Shown here: piece after piece, positions 1 to 8,075 of the stretch
Position numbering within the stretch: position 1 is the stretch's first letter
How the letters are laid out: each line of letters opens with the position of its first letter
NCBI GenBank assembly: GCA_016293005.1
Contig: JAEDFA010000016.1
Span: 1 to 28,199, forward strand
From: Treponema sp.
GTDB lineage: Bacteria > Spirochaetota > Spirochaetia > Treponematales > Treponemataceae
Length of the DNA stretch: 28,199 nt
Reading direction: 5' to 3'
Notes under the pieces: model-generated
Told to the model about the DNA's origin: nothing
Seen by the model: the letters and a program-made list of their open reading frames with translations, nothing else
Databases searched by the model: none
Translations under genes and position numbers: made by a program

Positions 1-37
1 TTTACTATTGGATTTTTTCTTCTCTATTCAATTTTTT

Positions 38-1360
38 TTAAGAAAAATTATATTTTCTGTATCTTATGCTCATGATTAGCCCGATTGCGCTCATTGCCAT
101 TAAAAGTGATGAACCACCGTATGACATAAAAAGAAGCGGAATTCCTGTAATCGGCATTATTCCCATAACCATTCCTGTGTTGATGAAAAAATGAATCATA
201 AAAATTGCAAGAATTCCGCCTGCAATGTAAGTTCCGAATTTATTAGAGGTGTTTTTTATAATAATTATAATTCTTGTCATGATTATAAAATAAAGAATAA
301 AAACTATAAGTCCGCCTAAAAATCCCATTTCTTCGGTGTAAATGCTGAATATAAAGTCTGTAGATTGTTCAGGAAGAAAACGGTAATGACTTTGAGTTCC
401 ATTTAAAAATGAGCGTCCAAAAATTCCGCCAGAACCGATTGCGATTTTTGACTGAATTATGTTCCAGCCGTAGCCTCTTGGATCGATAGATGGGTCTAAA
501 AAAACTATGAGGCGTTGAATCTGGTACTCTTTTAAAACTTTTCCCGTAAAAGATGAAAAAATCAGCGCAACCGATATCATACTGAATGCGTAACTTATCC
601 AGAAAAAATATTTCGGTCCGTGAAAATATTTTCTGAAAACAAATCCCATAAAAGTAATCGTTAGTGTTGCAATTGTGATGATGACTTTAATATTTTGATT
701 TGAAAGTGCATTTATAGCAAGAATCGGTTTTGAAAGTATGTATTCGTTCCAAACTGGAAGAACTGTAAAAAGAATTGTTAGAGTGCCTGTACCCAAAACA
801 TAACCTAAGTACTTTAATTTTACTCCAGCAAGGAAACACATTACAAAATAAATTGGAAAATAAACAGTTGCAGTTCCTAAGTCAGGCTGAAGAAGAATTA
901 GAAGAACTGGACATACAAAAATTATTGTAGAAATTACAAATCGCTTGAAAGGATGTTCGTTTTCTGAAGAAGAAAGGTATTTTGCAAGCATGACGGTATA
1001 AATTATTTTTCCGAATTCTGAAGGCTGAATTCCAAATTCACCTATTCCAATCCAGCTTCTTGCTCCGTTTACATAACGACCGAAAAATCTTGTGTACAAA
1101 AGAACAGCTAAAAGTCCGAAATAAAAATAAATGATTCCTTTTTCAAATTTTCTATAATCAAAAAATGCAAAAAAAATCAGAAAAACAAGCCCGATTGATG
1201 CCCAGATAATCTGTTTGATGTATTCGTTTGTAACTAAAACTCCTTCAGAATTTACTCCTGAAGAATATATAAATGCAATTCCTAAAATTACAAGAATTAA
1301 GACGCATAAAAGCAGAATATAATCAAAAACTTCAAAAATTTTTTTTGCAATTCCTTCCAT
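38..1360 (-). CDS. rodA: Rod-shape peptidoglycan glycosyltransferase RodA (SEDS family)
   Basis: This is a multi-spanning membrane protein of the FtsW/RodA/SpoVE (SEDS) family, which polymerises lipid II into glycan strands during side-wall growth with PBP2 as its transpeptidase partner. The 440-aa product has about ten hydrophobic segments. Family signatures visible are SWIGIG followed by QPSEFGK (about 102-118), QPDLGT (158-163), and the loop GWNIIQSKIAIGSGG followed by LPEQSTDF. D335 in that last motif aligns with the essential Asp of E. coli RodA. It is longer than E. coli RodA (370 aa), mainly through extra hydrophobic sequence around 190-275. The gene starts 6 nt after the PBP2 stop, and its likely AGGAA ribosome site overlaps that stop, so it is probably translationally coupled and last in the mre run. 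Positions 1-37 beyond its stop show nothing recognisable. RodA rather than FtsW is chosen from the PBP2/mre context. Confidence 0.95.
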   Translation of the reverse strand: MEGIAKKIFEVFDYILLLCVLILVILGIAFIYSSGVNSEGVLVTNEYIKQIIWASIGLVFLIFFAFFDYRKFEKGIIYFYFGLLAVLLYTRFFGRYVNGARSWIGIGEFGIQPSEFGKIIYTVMLAKYLSSSENEHPFKRFVISTIIFVCPVLLILLQPDLGTATVYFPIYFVMCFLAGVKLKYLGYVLGTGTLTILFTVLPVWNEYILSKPILAINALSNQNIKVIITIATLTITFMGFVFRKYFHGPKYFFWISYAFSMISVALIFSSFTGKVLKEYQIQRLIVFLDPSIDPRGYGWNIIQSKIAIGSGGIFGRSFLNGTQSHYRFLPEQSTDFIFSIYTEEMGFLGGLIVFILYFIIMTRIIIIIKNTSNKFGTYIAGGILAIFMIHFFINTGMVMGIMPITGIPLLFMSYGGSSLLMAMSAIGLIMSIRYRKYNFS

Positions 1361-1366
1361 AAAATT

Positions 1367-3250
1367 TTATTCCTGCCTGTTTCTGTTTTTCATAAGATAT
1401 GTAAAGCCTAATTCTTTTACGGCCTGTTCGTAAGTTTGTTTTGCAAAAATTCCTTGAAGAATTATATTTGTTGCGTACGGTGCCCACCATTCCCATGGAT
1501 TGCAAGCTTCGACAATTGTAGAAATAACAACCTGATCTTCAACAGGAGCGTCATAAGGTGCGTAACATACCATCCATGAGTGCCAGCTTGTTTTGTAAGG
1601 TGCGACTTCGGCAGTTCCTGTTTTTCCAGCAGCCTTTACGATTTTATTGTTCATAGGGTATTGCGCAGTTCCGTCTGTAATCATGTAGCGCATTGTTTCC
1701 TGCATTTCCTTCCATACAGATTTGTCTATGTCAGATTTCAAAAGAATTTCAGGCTTTGTTTCTATTAAAACTTCTGAAGTAACCGGATCGCGCACTTCTT
1801 TTAAAAGATGAGGTTTATAGACAACACCAGAATTTGTTACCATACAAACCATGTCTGCAAGCTGTAAAGGTGTTGCAAGCAAATATCCTTGCCCGATTGA
1901 CGCCGACATCGTATCACCGCCAAGCCATTTTTCATGATAGCGCCTTTCTTTCCATTCTGCAGTCGGAACAAATCCTATCTGCTGGCTTGGAAGATCTATC
2001 TGTGCACTCTGTCCGAAACCGAATTCGCGTGCATACGAGGCAATTTTATTTATTCCAAGATAATCGCGACCGATAATCCAGTAGTAAACATCGCATGACT
2101 GAGCAAAAGCATTTTTCAAGTCAAGCCAGCCGTGTCCTGGAGTTTTTATGTGACAATGGAAAATTCTGTTTCCGTAAGCCATTCGGCCTTTACATTCAAT
2201 TTTTTTATCATTTGGAAAAGCATTTTCCTGAAGCATTGCAGTTGACATTACGATTTTAAAAGTTGAAGCAGGTGGGTAAACTGCATTTACAGCCCGATTT
2301 ATTAAAGGCCGCCCCTGTTCATCGGAAGAAAGTTTTTGAAGGTATTCACCTGCTTGTTCAGTGTTAAAAATATTCGGATCAAAATACGGATATGAAACCA
2401 TCGCAAGAACTTCGCCGTTAGAAGGCTTTAAAACAACAATCGCCCCTACCCTGTTCCCAAGCGTCTGTTCTGCAAGTTTTTGAATTGTAGAATCAATCGT
2501 AAGAACAAGATTGTTTCCCATTTTTGGCGGTTGAATTATAGGTGCATCTGAAATAATTTTTCCACGGACATCGACAGTTTTGCTTTCTCTTCCAGGAGTT
2601 CCCTGAAGAAATTCATCATATTGGCTTTCAATTCCTGTCTTTCCGATAATACTGTTCTTTGTATAGCCTTTGTTATAAAGCCGGTTGAGTTCGTCCTGAG
2701 TAATATCTCCTACATAGCCTACAACATGGGAAATAGAACCTTGTTCAACATAATTTCGAATCGGTTTTGAAATCCATGAAACCCCTGGTAAATCAGTTTT
2801 ATTTTCCGCAATGTTTGAAATTATTTCAAAAGGAACATTTGCTTTAATCTGAATTGAAGAATACGAATTTCTCATCGAAGGCGGAATTTTTTTATCGATG
2901 TCGAATTTTGAAATTTCAAGCAAGGCTGCAAGTTTTGAAGTCACGGTATCGTAATAATTTTTTGGAATTTCACCGGGAGTTAATTCAACTGCAAAAGAGT
3001 CTGAATTGATGACCATTGGAAGCATCGCATTTCTGTCAAAAATTTCTCCACGGTCTGCCGGAATTATTTTTACCTGACTTGAAATTGTTTTTGATTGGCT
3101 TCTATATTCATTTCCTTTTAAAACCTGAAGTGAAAAAAGCGTATATACATAAATAAAAAAAAGAGATGCTATAATTATCTGAATAATGAGAAGCCTTGTA
3201 TTTTTTGTGAATTTTTTATCAGAAAAATTCATTTTAAAGTTCCTCTTCAT
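1367..3250 (-). CDS. mrdA: Penicillin-binding protein 2 (elongasome transpeptidase)
   Basis: This is a class B PBP, a D,D-transpeptidase that cross-links peptidoglycan with RodA in the elongasome. The 627-aa protein has one N-terminal membrane anchor (about 20-42), a dimerisation/pedestal region with RGEIFDRN (68-74), and a transpeptidase domain. The catalytic motifs are SxxK as S329-T-F-K332, SxD as S385-C-D387 (the SxD form is typical of PBP2 rather than PBP3), and KTG at 543-545. Several His/Cys residues before the second motif (C353, H365, C366, H367, H373) together with C386 could form a metal site like the zinc site known in E. coli PBP2; that is inference. Its start overlaps the mreD stop by 17 bp, and rodA follows after 6 nt. 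The long open frames on the opposite strand are shadows. Confidence 0.96.
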   Translation of the reverse strand: MKRNFKMNFSDKKFTKNTRLLIIQIIIASLFFIYVYTLFSLQVLKGNEYRSQSKTISSQVKIIPADRGEIFDRNAMLPMVINSDSFAVELTPGEIPKNYYDTVTSKLAALLEISKFDIDKKIPPSMRNSYSSIQIKANVPFEIISNIAENKTDLPGVSWISKPIRNYVEQGSISHVVGYVGDITQDELNRLYNKGYTKNSIIGKTGIESQYDEFLQGTPGRESKTVDVRGKIISDAPIIQPPKMGNNLVLTIDSTIQKLAEQTLGNRVGAIVVLKPSNGEVLAMVSYPYFDPNIFNTEQAGEYLQKLSSDEQGRPLINRAVNAVYPPASTFKIVMSTAMLQENAFPNDKKIECKGRMAYGNRIFHCHIKTPGHGWLDLKNAFAQSCDVYYWIIGRDYLGINKIASYAREFGFGQSAQIDLPSQQIGFVPTAEWKERRYHEKWLGGDTMSASIGQGYLLATPLQLADMVCMVTNSGVVYKPHLLKEVRDPVTSEVLIETKPEILLKSDIDKSVWKEMQETMRYMITDGTAQYPMNNKIVKAAGKTGTAEVAPYKTSWHSWMVCYAPYDAPVEDQVVISTIVEACNPWEWWAPYATNIILQGIFAKQTYEQAVKELGFTYLMKNRNRQE

Positions 3251-3737
3251 GAATGTTTAAAATTCGCCTGAACGAATTGAGAAATTTAAACATTAAAGGA
3301 GTAAGCAAAACATTCATGACAAGTTCAAATAAAAAAGAAAAAGTAAAAATATTATAAATTTTAATTGATTTGAAAAATAGTGAAATCAGCCATATTAAAA
3401 AAACTTTCAAAATCGTTGCTAAAAGCCCAATAACCGAGGGAACTATAAAACCTGAAGAATTTATAGTTCTTCTGAAAACACCTGAAAGATAACCGATTAC
3501 AGTCCTGTAAAGACAGTTGAACCCTAATGGAGAACCTGAAAGAAAATCAAGTAAAAGTCCGGAAAGAAATCCTGAAACCTGACCGTAATTTTTTCCATTT
3601 AAAAATGAAAAATAAAGAACGCAAATCAAAGCTAAATCAGGAACAGCCGGAAGAAAAGAAATATTAGACAGAATTGAAGTTTCTACAATTACAGAACAAA
3701 GTAAAATTAAAAAAGAACATAAAAATGATTTGAACAT
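3234..3737 (-). CDS. mreD: Rod-shape-determining protein MreD
   Basis: This is a small polytopic membrane protein of the elongasome that interacts with MreC and connects it to the other wall-synthesis components. The 167 residues form about five hydrophobic helices with short loops, including the family-typical stretch with LDFLSGSPLGFN (about 63-74). MreD proteins diverge strongly, so the call rests on length, topology and position: it lies 2 bp after mreC and overlaps the PBP2 start by 17 bp, which is the canonical mreB-mreC-mreD-PBP2-rodA order. Confidence 0.9.
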   Translation of the reverse strand: MFKSFLCSFLILLCSVIVETSILSNISFLPAVPDLALICVLYFSFLNGKNYGQVSGFLSGLLLDFLSGSPLGFNCLYRTVIGYLSGVFRRTINSSGFIVPSVIGLLATILKVFLIWLISLFFKSIKIYNIFTFSFLFELVMNVLLTPLMFKFLNSFRRILNIHEEEL

Positions 3738-3739
3738 AA

Positions 3740-4612
3740 TTATTTTTCCTTTGCCTCGTTAATTTCTTTCATATTTACAACAATAACATTTTCAAGGCGT
3801 GAAAAATCTATAATAGGCGTAAGTTCTATATCCAAAGAAGAATTGTAATCAAGAATATTAATTCGAGAAATCGTTCCGACTGGAATATCTTTCATGTAAT
3901 TATTATTTTCTCCGCTTGTTACAACAACATCACCAATATGAAGTTCTTCCAAAACCTTCTTTTTTACATAAGACATTTTTAAAGGCTTATCCTGATGCCC
4001 AAGTCCGTTTACAAGTCCAAGATCACGCGTATTTTGAATTCGTGAAGAGATTATGCAGTCACTGTTATAAAGCGGCATTATCAGGCTTGTAAATTTTCCA
4101 ACTTGAACTACTTTTCCAACGATTCCGAATTCGCCGTTTTGAAAGGCAATTACAGGCATATTTTTTTTAATCCCGACGGAAGAACCCTTATTGATTGTTA
4201 TATAGGCATTTAAATTGTCTATGTCGCGTGAAATTATCTGTGCAAAATAATTTTTTTCTTCTAGCGAGGTCGTAAAATCAAGCTGTTCTTTTAAGCGTTC
4301 GTTTTCTTTTCTGATTTCAGCATTTGTTCGCTGCATCTGTTCATAATTTTCCAGTTTTTCCGTAAGAATCTGATATTCTTTCCTTAACTGACTTAATTCC
4401 GCTACAGCACCAAAAGTATTCTTGATTCCGTTAGTGACAGCATGAAAACCTTTTTCTGCCGTTGAAAAAATTGAAAATCCAATTGATTTAAAATTTAAGA
4501 AAAATCCCCCTGAACTGAATGCAAGGAAAACACCCGATACAATCAGAAGAATTACAAGGAGAAATTCTGAAAATTTAAATTGAAAAAAAGAAAAATTATG
4601 TTTCTGCTTCAT
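3740..4612 (-). CDS. mreC: Rod-shape-determining protein MreC
   Basis: This is a bitopic periplasmic scaffold protein that binds PBP2 and activates the RodA-PBP2 pair. The 290-aa product has a short cytoplasmic N-terminus, one transmembrane helix (about 15-38), a coiled coil (about 70-115, rich in Leu/Glu/Lys heptads), and a C-terminal beta-barrel MreC domain (about 120-280) with the family-like features INKGSSVGIKKNMPV and GDVVVTSG. It lies 26 bp after mreB and 2 bp before mreD, so the three are surely co-transcribed. Length is close to that of typical MreC proteins. Confidence 0.94.
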   Translation of the reverse strand: MKQKHNFSFFQFKFSEFLLVILLIVSGVFLAFSSGGFFLNFKSIGFSIFSTAEKGFHAVTNGIKNTFGAVAELSQLRKEYQILTEKLENYEQMQRTNAEIRKENERLKEQLDFTTSLEEKNYFAQIISRDIDNLNAYITINKGSSVGIKKNMPVIAFQNGEFGIVGKVVQVGKFTSLIMPLYNSDCIISSRIQNTRDLGLVNGLGHQDKPLKMSYVKKKVLEELHIGDVVVTSGENNNYMKDIPVGTISRINILDYNSSLDIELTPIIDFSRLENVIVVNMKEINEAKEK

Positions 4613-4638
4613 ACCGCTTAAAAGTTTTTCAAGATACC

Positions 4639-5676
4639 TTAATCGTTGAGGCTGTCATAAACTGCCCTGTCTGTTGACATATCTTTAAAAAGTTCAAACG
4701 CATCCCCTGCACCTAATGCAACACATTCAAGAGGATTTTCTACAAGAATTACAGGAACATTTGTTTCTTTTGAAATAAGTTTTGGAAGTCCTTTGAGCAT
4801 TGAACCGCCGCCTGTCATTACAATTCCACGGTCAATGATGTCGCTTGACATTTCAGGCGGAGTCTGACCAATAGCTTTTTTAATTTCTTCGATAATCTGC
4901 GTAACGGCTTCTTTTAATGCTTCCCGAACCTCAACACTGTCAATTTCAATTCGGCGAGGAAGTCCTGTAATGGCATCTGCACCTTTTAATTCCATTTTTT
5001 CAATTGTTTTATCAGGTGCAACATTTCCAATCTGAATTTTAAGCCTTTCTGCTGTCTGTTGACCGATATTTAAATTATGAACATTTTTAATGTGTTTTAC
5101 AATATCACGGTCAAATCTGTCTCCGCCAACTCTAATCGAACTTGTTGTTACCATTCCTCCTAAAGAAATTACAGAAACTTCTGTTGTTCCTCCACCGATA
5201 TCACAAATCATGTGCCCTGCAGGTTCATAAATTGGAATTTTTGCACCAATTGCAGCCGCTAAAGATTCAGGAATAACTTCAACTTCTTTTGCACCTGCCT
5301 TTAAAGCTGCTTCAATTACGGCGCGTCTTTCTACATCAGTTATGCAGGACGGAATTCCGATTTTCATCCTGATTGATTTTATAAACTGATGTTTTGGCAT
5401 AATTTTTTGAAGAAAATATTTTATCATTCTTTCAGTACTGTCAATATCTGCAATTACACCATCTGCCAGCGGTCTGATTGCAATAATGCTTCCAGGTGTT
5501 TTTTCAAGCATTTCTTTTGCCCGTGCACCTACAGCAACAATTCGTTTTGTTCCTTTTTCTACTGCAACAACAGAAGGTTCATCAATTACAATGCCTTTTC
5601 CGCGAACATAAATTAAAGTATTGCATGTACCTAAATCTATACCGACATCTGTTGAAAACCTGTCAAATAATCCCAT
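4639..5676 (-). CDS. mreB: Actin-like cell-shape protein MreB
   Basis: MreB is a bacterial actin that forms membrane-associated filaments and positions the RodA/PBP2 wall-synthesis machinery. The 345-aa product shows the actin-fold nucleotide motifs: phosphate 1 GIDLGTCNT (12-20), phosphate 2 DIGGGTTEVSVI (159-170), and the adenosine motif TGGGSMLKGLP near residue 290. The interdomain motif reads IPESLAAAIGA where E. coli has IEEPMAAAIGA, a modest substitution that keeps the Glu. It is the first of the mreBCD genes and starts 13 bp after the TPR gene. In spirochaetes rod-shape genes also operate in cells shaped by periplasmic flagella, so its exact role here may differ from that in E. coli. 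Confidence 0.97.
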   Translation of the reverse strand: MGLFDRFSTDVGIDLGTCNTLIYVRGKGIVIDEPSVVAVEKGTKRIVAVGARAKEMLEKTPGSIIAIRPLADGVIADIDSTERMIKYFLQKIMPKHQFIKSIRMKIGIPSCITDVERRAVIEAALKAGAKEVEVIPESLAAAIGAKIPIYEPAGHMICDIGGGTTEVSVISLGGMVTTSSIRVGGDRFDRDIVKHIKNVHNLNIGQQTAERLKIQIGNVAPDKTIEKMELKGADAITGLPRRIEIDSVEVREALKEAVTQIIEEIKKAIGQTPPEMSSDIIDRGIVMTGGGSMLKGLPKLISKETNVPVILVENPLECVALGAGDAFELFKDMSTDRAVYDSLND

Positions 5677-5689
5677 TTTTATCCCCCAT

Positions 5690-6643
5690 TTATCTGTTTG
5701 CTGACATTTTTGCTAATGCACCAGGATGATTTACTTGTGCTTTAAGGGCTTTCCTCCATTCAGCACGAGCTTTTACCATTTCACCCTGTTTTTCATATAT
5801 CAAGCCGAGTGAATAATATGCATCAGCAGAATTTTTGTTCAGTTTTAGAATTTCATCAAATTCATTTTTTGCATCTGCATATTTTCCATCATCAAGATAT
5901 ATATTTCCAAGTAAAAGCCGACTTTTTAAAACCAGTTCTTCATTTTGCGAATTCTGTATTACCCGAAAAAGGTACTGCATGCTCACATTTGGAAGACCAG
6001 CTTTATTATATTGTTCTGCAATTGAAAGCAGAAGAAAATCTGAATCCCTGTAAAGAAGAGCTTCCGTAAATTCTTTTATGCTGTCCATAGTCTGACCAAG
6101 CGAAGCATAACTTAAACCTAAATATTCTGAAATGTCAGCAGCTTTATAGCCTGATTTTTTTGCTATAGTAAGATATTTTATTGCCAAATCAGAATAATAA
6201 TAAGAATTAATAGAATTTTTATAAAAATACGCTTTTCCAAGCATATATGCAATCTGTGGTTTTAAATTCTTTCTTGCTGAATGTAATGCAAGTCTAAGGC
6301 TGTTGATAGATTCATCAATGTAATTTTGTGATAAAGAAGAATCAAGTTGCGAAAGCGCAAGATAAAATGCTGAATAACCGTTGTATGTTAAAGCCGTATT
6401 ATTAAAAGCATCGTTTTGAAGAAAATCTTTTGAAGTATTGTACACCGATTCATAATCGTATTCATTCCAAAAGGATTTAATTTTTTTTATTTCTTTTGCA
6501 TCTTTTAGAAGAAAGTTTAAAATAAATATTAAAAGTGAAATAACAATAACAAGAAAAACTGAAAGCGAAAAAACGACGATAAACTTTTTTAATTTAATAT
6601 TTTTTCTATGAGTAATATTTTCATTATTTTGTAAAACTATCAT
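5690..6643 (-). CDS. Membrane-anchored TPR-repeat protein
   Basis: This 317-aa protein has a short basic cytoplasmic N-terminus, one strong transmembrane segment (about 22-47), and a long helical region made of tetratricopeptide repeats. The clearest repeats are near the C-terminus: one around GNIYLDDGKYADAKNEFDEI and the next around YSLGLIYEKQGEMVKARAEW, with the usual small/aromatic spacing of TPRs. TPRs are protein-protein scaffolds; no catalytic motif is visible. It lies immediately upstream of mreB (13 bp) and 23 bp after rnpB. A role as an envelope scaffold linked to cell-wall growth is an inference from the operon only. A GGAAAA sequence just before the ATG is a weak, close ribosome site. 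A similar TPR gene upstream of mreB in other treponemes is recalled, not verified. Confidence 0.8.
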   Translation of the reverse strand: MIVLQNNENITHRKNIKLKKFIVVFSLSVFLVIVISLLIFILNFLLKDAKEIKKIKSFWNEYDYESVYNTSKDFLQNDAFNNTALTYNGYSAFYLALSQLDSSLSQNYIDESINSLRLALHSARKNLKPQIAYMLGKAYFYKNSINSYYYSDLAIKYLTIAKKSGYKAADISEYLGLSYASLGQTMDSIKEFTEALLYRDSDFLLLSIAEQYNKAGLPNVSMQYLFRVIQNSQNEELVLKSRLLLGNIYLDDGKYADAKNEFDEILKLNKNSADAYYSLGLIYEKQGEMVKARAEWRKALKAQVNHPGALAKMSANR

Positions 6644-6666
6644 TTTTCCACACTTTAAAAATAAAA

Positions 6667-7044
6667 CAGACGGAACAATAAGCCGGGTTCTGTAAGCTAA
6701 ATGCCATAATCATCTATCCTGAATGCAGATTACCCTGCATTTCCAGCGATTTACCCGAAGCAGCCCGGAAAACTGTACTTCTGTTCAATCTTGCTCCAGA
6801 TGAGGTTTGCAATGCCCTGAATGTTACCATATCAGGCGGTAGTCTCTTACACTGCCTTTTCACCCTTACTTCAAAAGAAGCGGTTTGTTTTCTGCTGCAC
6901 TTTCTGTCAGTATTCAGCTTATGAATTAACATTCTCTGGATACTGCCCGGTAATTATCCGGCATCTTTTCCGGTGGAGCCCGGACTTTCCTCATTGAATA
7001 ATTCTGTCATTAGAACTATTCCCTGCGATTATATATTCCGTCTG
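6667..7044 (-). ncRNA. rnpB: RNase P RNA (bacterial class A-like)
   Basis: This is the catalytic RNA of RNase P, which removes 5' leaders from pre-tRNAs. On the minus strand the 5' part carries the conserved GAGGAAAGUCCGGGCUCCA (6974-6992) and the 3' part carries ACAGAACCCGGCUUA (6679-6693); together these form the P4 core. A 6-bp stem with a GGUAAU loop (6723-6740) matches the L15 loop that pairs with the tRNA CCA end. The ends are set by a perfect 9-bp P1 helix, CAGACGGAA at one end and its complement at the other (6667-6675 with 7036-7044), giving 378 nt. An open frame over 6714-6932 is a by-product. The RNA sits 5 nt after the zinc-ribbon stop and 23 nt before the TPR gene, so it is probably cut from a longer transcript. 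A U-rich stretch follows the 3' end. Confidence 0.95.
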
Positions 7045-7049
7045 AAAAT

Positions 7050-7928
7050 TTACTCGTCAGAATCTTCTTCTATATCATCATCTGACTCAATAATAGAAGA
7101 ATTGTCTTTTTCTTCGTCGTAAGAATCTTCATCGTATTCTTCTTCGTCTTCATCATCGTCAATATCAACAAGGCTTCCTGCATCATCAATATTGAAATAT
7201 GTATCATCATCAGAACCATCTGCTTCTTCGTAGAAAAGAATTCTACTGCAGTATGGACAGAAAAGAATATTTTCACCGCTTCTTACTTCATTTGCAAATT
7301 GACCTGGCAAAATCATGTGACAACCAGTACATACGCCGTTTCTTACAGCAACTATACCTTCTGCATTTCTTTTTATAATTCTCTGGAATTTAAAAAGAAT
7401 CTCTGAATCTAAATCTGGAGTAATTTTATCTTCAGTTGCTTTTAATTCATCGAGTTCGGATTTATAAGAATTAATTTCTGAGTTTAACTGTTCGCTGCTT
7501 TTATTTAATTCTTCTTCCTGAGAATTTATCATTTCTTCGGTAGAATTTAAATTTTCTTTTAACGATTCAAGTTTCTTTTCTTCTATTTGAAGTTCTTTGC
7601 GGTATTTTGATTCTTCTTCATTTGCTTTTTGAATCTGTTTTTCAAGAAGTTCAAAATCCCTGTGACTTGTGATGTTGTCCATATTTTTTTCGCCCATTTC
7701 ACGAGTCTTTACAGTTTCTTCAAGATTTACTTTAAGTTTTCCAACTTTTTCTTTTGTTTCTTCATATTCTGAATTTTTTGTGATATATTCTTTTCTAAGT
7801 CTTGAAAGAAGTTCTTTTTGAGATTCAAGCTGCATTGGAGTTTCACTTATTTGTTTTTCAAGTTCATATCTTCTTACAAGAATACTCTGTAAATTTTTAA
7901 GTTTATCAAAAATATCCGACATTACCAT
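7050..7928 (-). CDS. Coiled-coil zinc-ribbon protein (COG1579-like) with acidic tail
   Basis: This 292-aa protein is of the widespread family with a long antiparallel coiled coil followed by a C4 zinc ribbon. The coiled coil covers about 10-170 (Glu/Lys/Leu heptads). The ribbon uses C200-x2-C203 and C224-x2-C227, in CTGCHMILP and FCPYCSRILF. After the ribbon comes an unusual tail of about 55 residues that is mostly Asp/Glu. The family has been proposed to bind nucleic acid, but function is not settled. The upstream ATG of M-V-M-S is chosen because AAGGA lies 9 nt before it, against 15 nt for the second ATG. It lies between rpoD and rnpB and probably has its own promoter (8003-8031). Confidence 0.88.
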   Translation of the reverse strand: MVMSDIFDKLKNLQSILVRRYELEKQISETPMQLESQKELLSRLRKEYITKNSEYEETKEKVGKLKVNLEETVKTREMGEKNMDNITSHRDFELLEKQIQKANEEESKYRKELQIEEKKLESLKENLNSTEEMINSQEEELNKSSEQLNSEINSYKSELDELKATEDKITPDLDSEILFKFQRIIKRNAEGIVAVRNGVCTGCHMILPGQFANEVRSGENILFCPYCSRILFYEEADGSDDDTYFNIDDAGSLVDIDDDEDEEEYDEDSYDEEKDNSSIIESDDDIEEDSDE

Positions 7929-7959
7929 GGCTGTAATTCCTTAAATTTTATTTTAAATA

Positions 7960-7988
7960 GAAACCTGTTAAAAATAAAAACAGGTTTC
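7960..7988 (-). repeat. 10-bp perfect hairpin between rpoD and zinc-ribbon gene
   Basis: GAAACCTGTT (7960-7969) and its exact complement (7979-7988) flank a 9-nt A-rich loop. On the minus strand it is followed by CTATTTAAAATAAAA, a poor U-tract, so it is at best a weak terminator for rpoD. If the promoter at 8003-8031 is real, the hairpin would lie within about 10 nt of the 5' end of the zinc-ribbon/rnpB transcript and could instead protect that end. Confidence 0.6.
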
Positions 7989-8002
7989 ATAAGGTGCTCT
8001 TA

Positions 8003-8031
8003 ATAATATATTAAAATAAAGTTTATGTCTA
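8003..8031 (-). promoter_or_regulatory. Sigma-70 promoter for zinc-ribbon gene/rnpB
   Basis: On the minus strand TAGACA (8026-8031) and TATTAT (8003-8008) are separated by exactly 17 bp; each differs from consensus at one position. Transcription would start near 7996, giving a leader of about 68 nt. This would give the zinc-ribbon gene, rnpB and possibly the mre genes expression independent of dnaG-rpoD. Confidence 0.55.
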
Positions 8032-8075
8032 CGGTATCAAAAGAACTAAAAAGTTTATGATAGCGCAAAACAAAA

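Noticed and set aside
1580..2076. Two plus-strand open frames opposite PBP2
   Set aside because: They are antisense to conserved transpeptidase sequence, with no ribosome site or recognisable protein features.
6714..6932. 72-aa open frame on the minus strand
   Set aside because: It lies wholly inside RNase P RNA, whose conserved P4 and P1 elements explain the sequence.
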